A stretch of 29,765 bases of DNA. It comes from a virus. The number at the start of each line of letters is the position of its first letter. Position 1 is the stretch's first letter. Both the position numbers and the translations under genes were made by a program. Under the pieces are notes generated by a model, which was given only the letters and a program-made list of their open reading frames with translations, was not told where the DNA came from and ran no database searches. Location of the stretch: positions 1 to 29,765 of IMG/VR virus record IMGVR_UViG_3300011116_001022, one strand, 5' to 3'. This document shows positions 29,612 to 29,765 of this stretch, one piece after another.

Positions 29612-29673
29612 AAGCAGCATTATAATGGCAACTACATCACAATTGCGCGAAGATAAAGGTTTAAGTAACGGAA

Positions 29674-29765
29674 ATGATTGACAACAAACTGCTACTGGCC
29701 GCTGTTGCTATTGGTGGAGCATATTTGCTCACGCGCAAGCGGCGCAATCCTTCCAAGCTAGACAT
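29674..29765 (+). CDS. Short N-anchored RRNP protein, runs off the window
   Basis: Thirty codons are visible: a membrane helix with AVAIGGAYLLTRK directly followed by RRNPSKLD. The N-terminal layout matches the other anchored RNP proteins. The frame is open at the window end. If the ends join, it continues as five more codons plus Met across the junction and stops at 17-19, giving 36 residues and ending 20 bases before the gene at 40. The ribosome site is weak (AACGGAA close to the ATG). Confidence 0.7.
   Translation, partial: MIDNKLLLAAVAIGGAYLLTRKRRNPSKLD

Noticed and set aside
29625-29681. An 18-codon frame before the last gene
   Set aside because: No ribosome binding site, no recognisable sequence, and it overlaps the start of the better supported membrane protein frame. 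It may be a leader but cannot be supported.

Overview
The window looks like the near-complete genome of a bacterial virus, probably tailless and membrane-containing, for which I can name no close relative. It encodes a FtsK/HerA/A32-like packaging ATPase (25887-26894), a beta-rich 371-residue protein that is the best candidate for a double-jelly-roll (DJR) major capsid protein (11765-12880), long spike proteins, and more than a dozen very small membrane proteins. I see no terminase, portal, tape measure, tail tube, integrase, rRNA or tRNA. Base composition is near balanced, and GTG and TTG starts with clear Shine-Dalgarno sites are common, so the host is a bacterium that I cannot identify further. 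Reading the right end into the left end completes a 36-residue protein whose stop lies just before the next gene's ribosome binding site. The molecule is therefore probably circular or circularly permuted, with the late gene block running across the junction.

Minus strand, 9906 back to 2486 (early, regulation, replication, lysis). From the control region at 9907-10266 leftward come an XRE-type regulator with an in-frame A_AAA_AAG slippery site, a membrane segment in the -1 frame, an M23 endolysin, a holin-like protein and a second small membrane protein. One lone plus-strand gene (7768-8178) has its own promoter and terminator. Next come two unknown early genes, a second XRE-type regulator, a RecT-like single-strand annealing protein, a DnaD-like replication initiator, a candidate helicase loader, a PD-(D/E)XK nuclease, an ECF-type sigma factor and two small proteins. 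Most of this second block is joined by ATGA or similar start/stop overlaps. Strong hairpins close the units.

Control region, 9907-10266. It holds two palindromes beside the XRE gene, a hexamer repeat, an inverted CACTGTGG pair, five 11-bp iterons (ACTGTGGCRTC) and a near-consensus sigma-70 promoter (TTGAAA-N17-TATTAT) pointing into the structural genes. The same iteron core occurs twice, again with 11-bp spacing, inside the DnaD-like gene.

Plus strand, 10267 to the right end and on through 1-2407 (late). First come a coiled-coil protein, a membrane or scaffold protein and the capsid candidate. Then come adhesion and spike proteins: two with pectate-lyase-like caps, two sharing a beta domain, one with four 106-109-residue modules, and a 1046-residue fibre-like protein. 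A membrane-anchored lytic transglycosylase, two proline-rich membrane-anchored stalk proteins and a long run of tiny membrane proteins surrounding the ATPase follow. Thirteen of the proteins between 23978 and 2407 (across the junction) carry a short basic-Asn-Pro motif ([KRG]RNP), usually directly beside a transmembrane helix or in a basic N-terminus. This shared tag is the most distinctive and least explained property of the genome.
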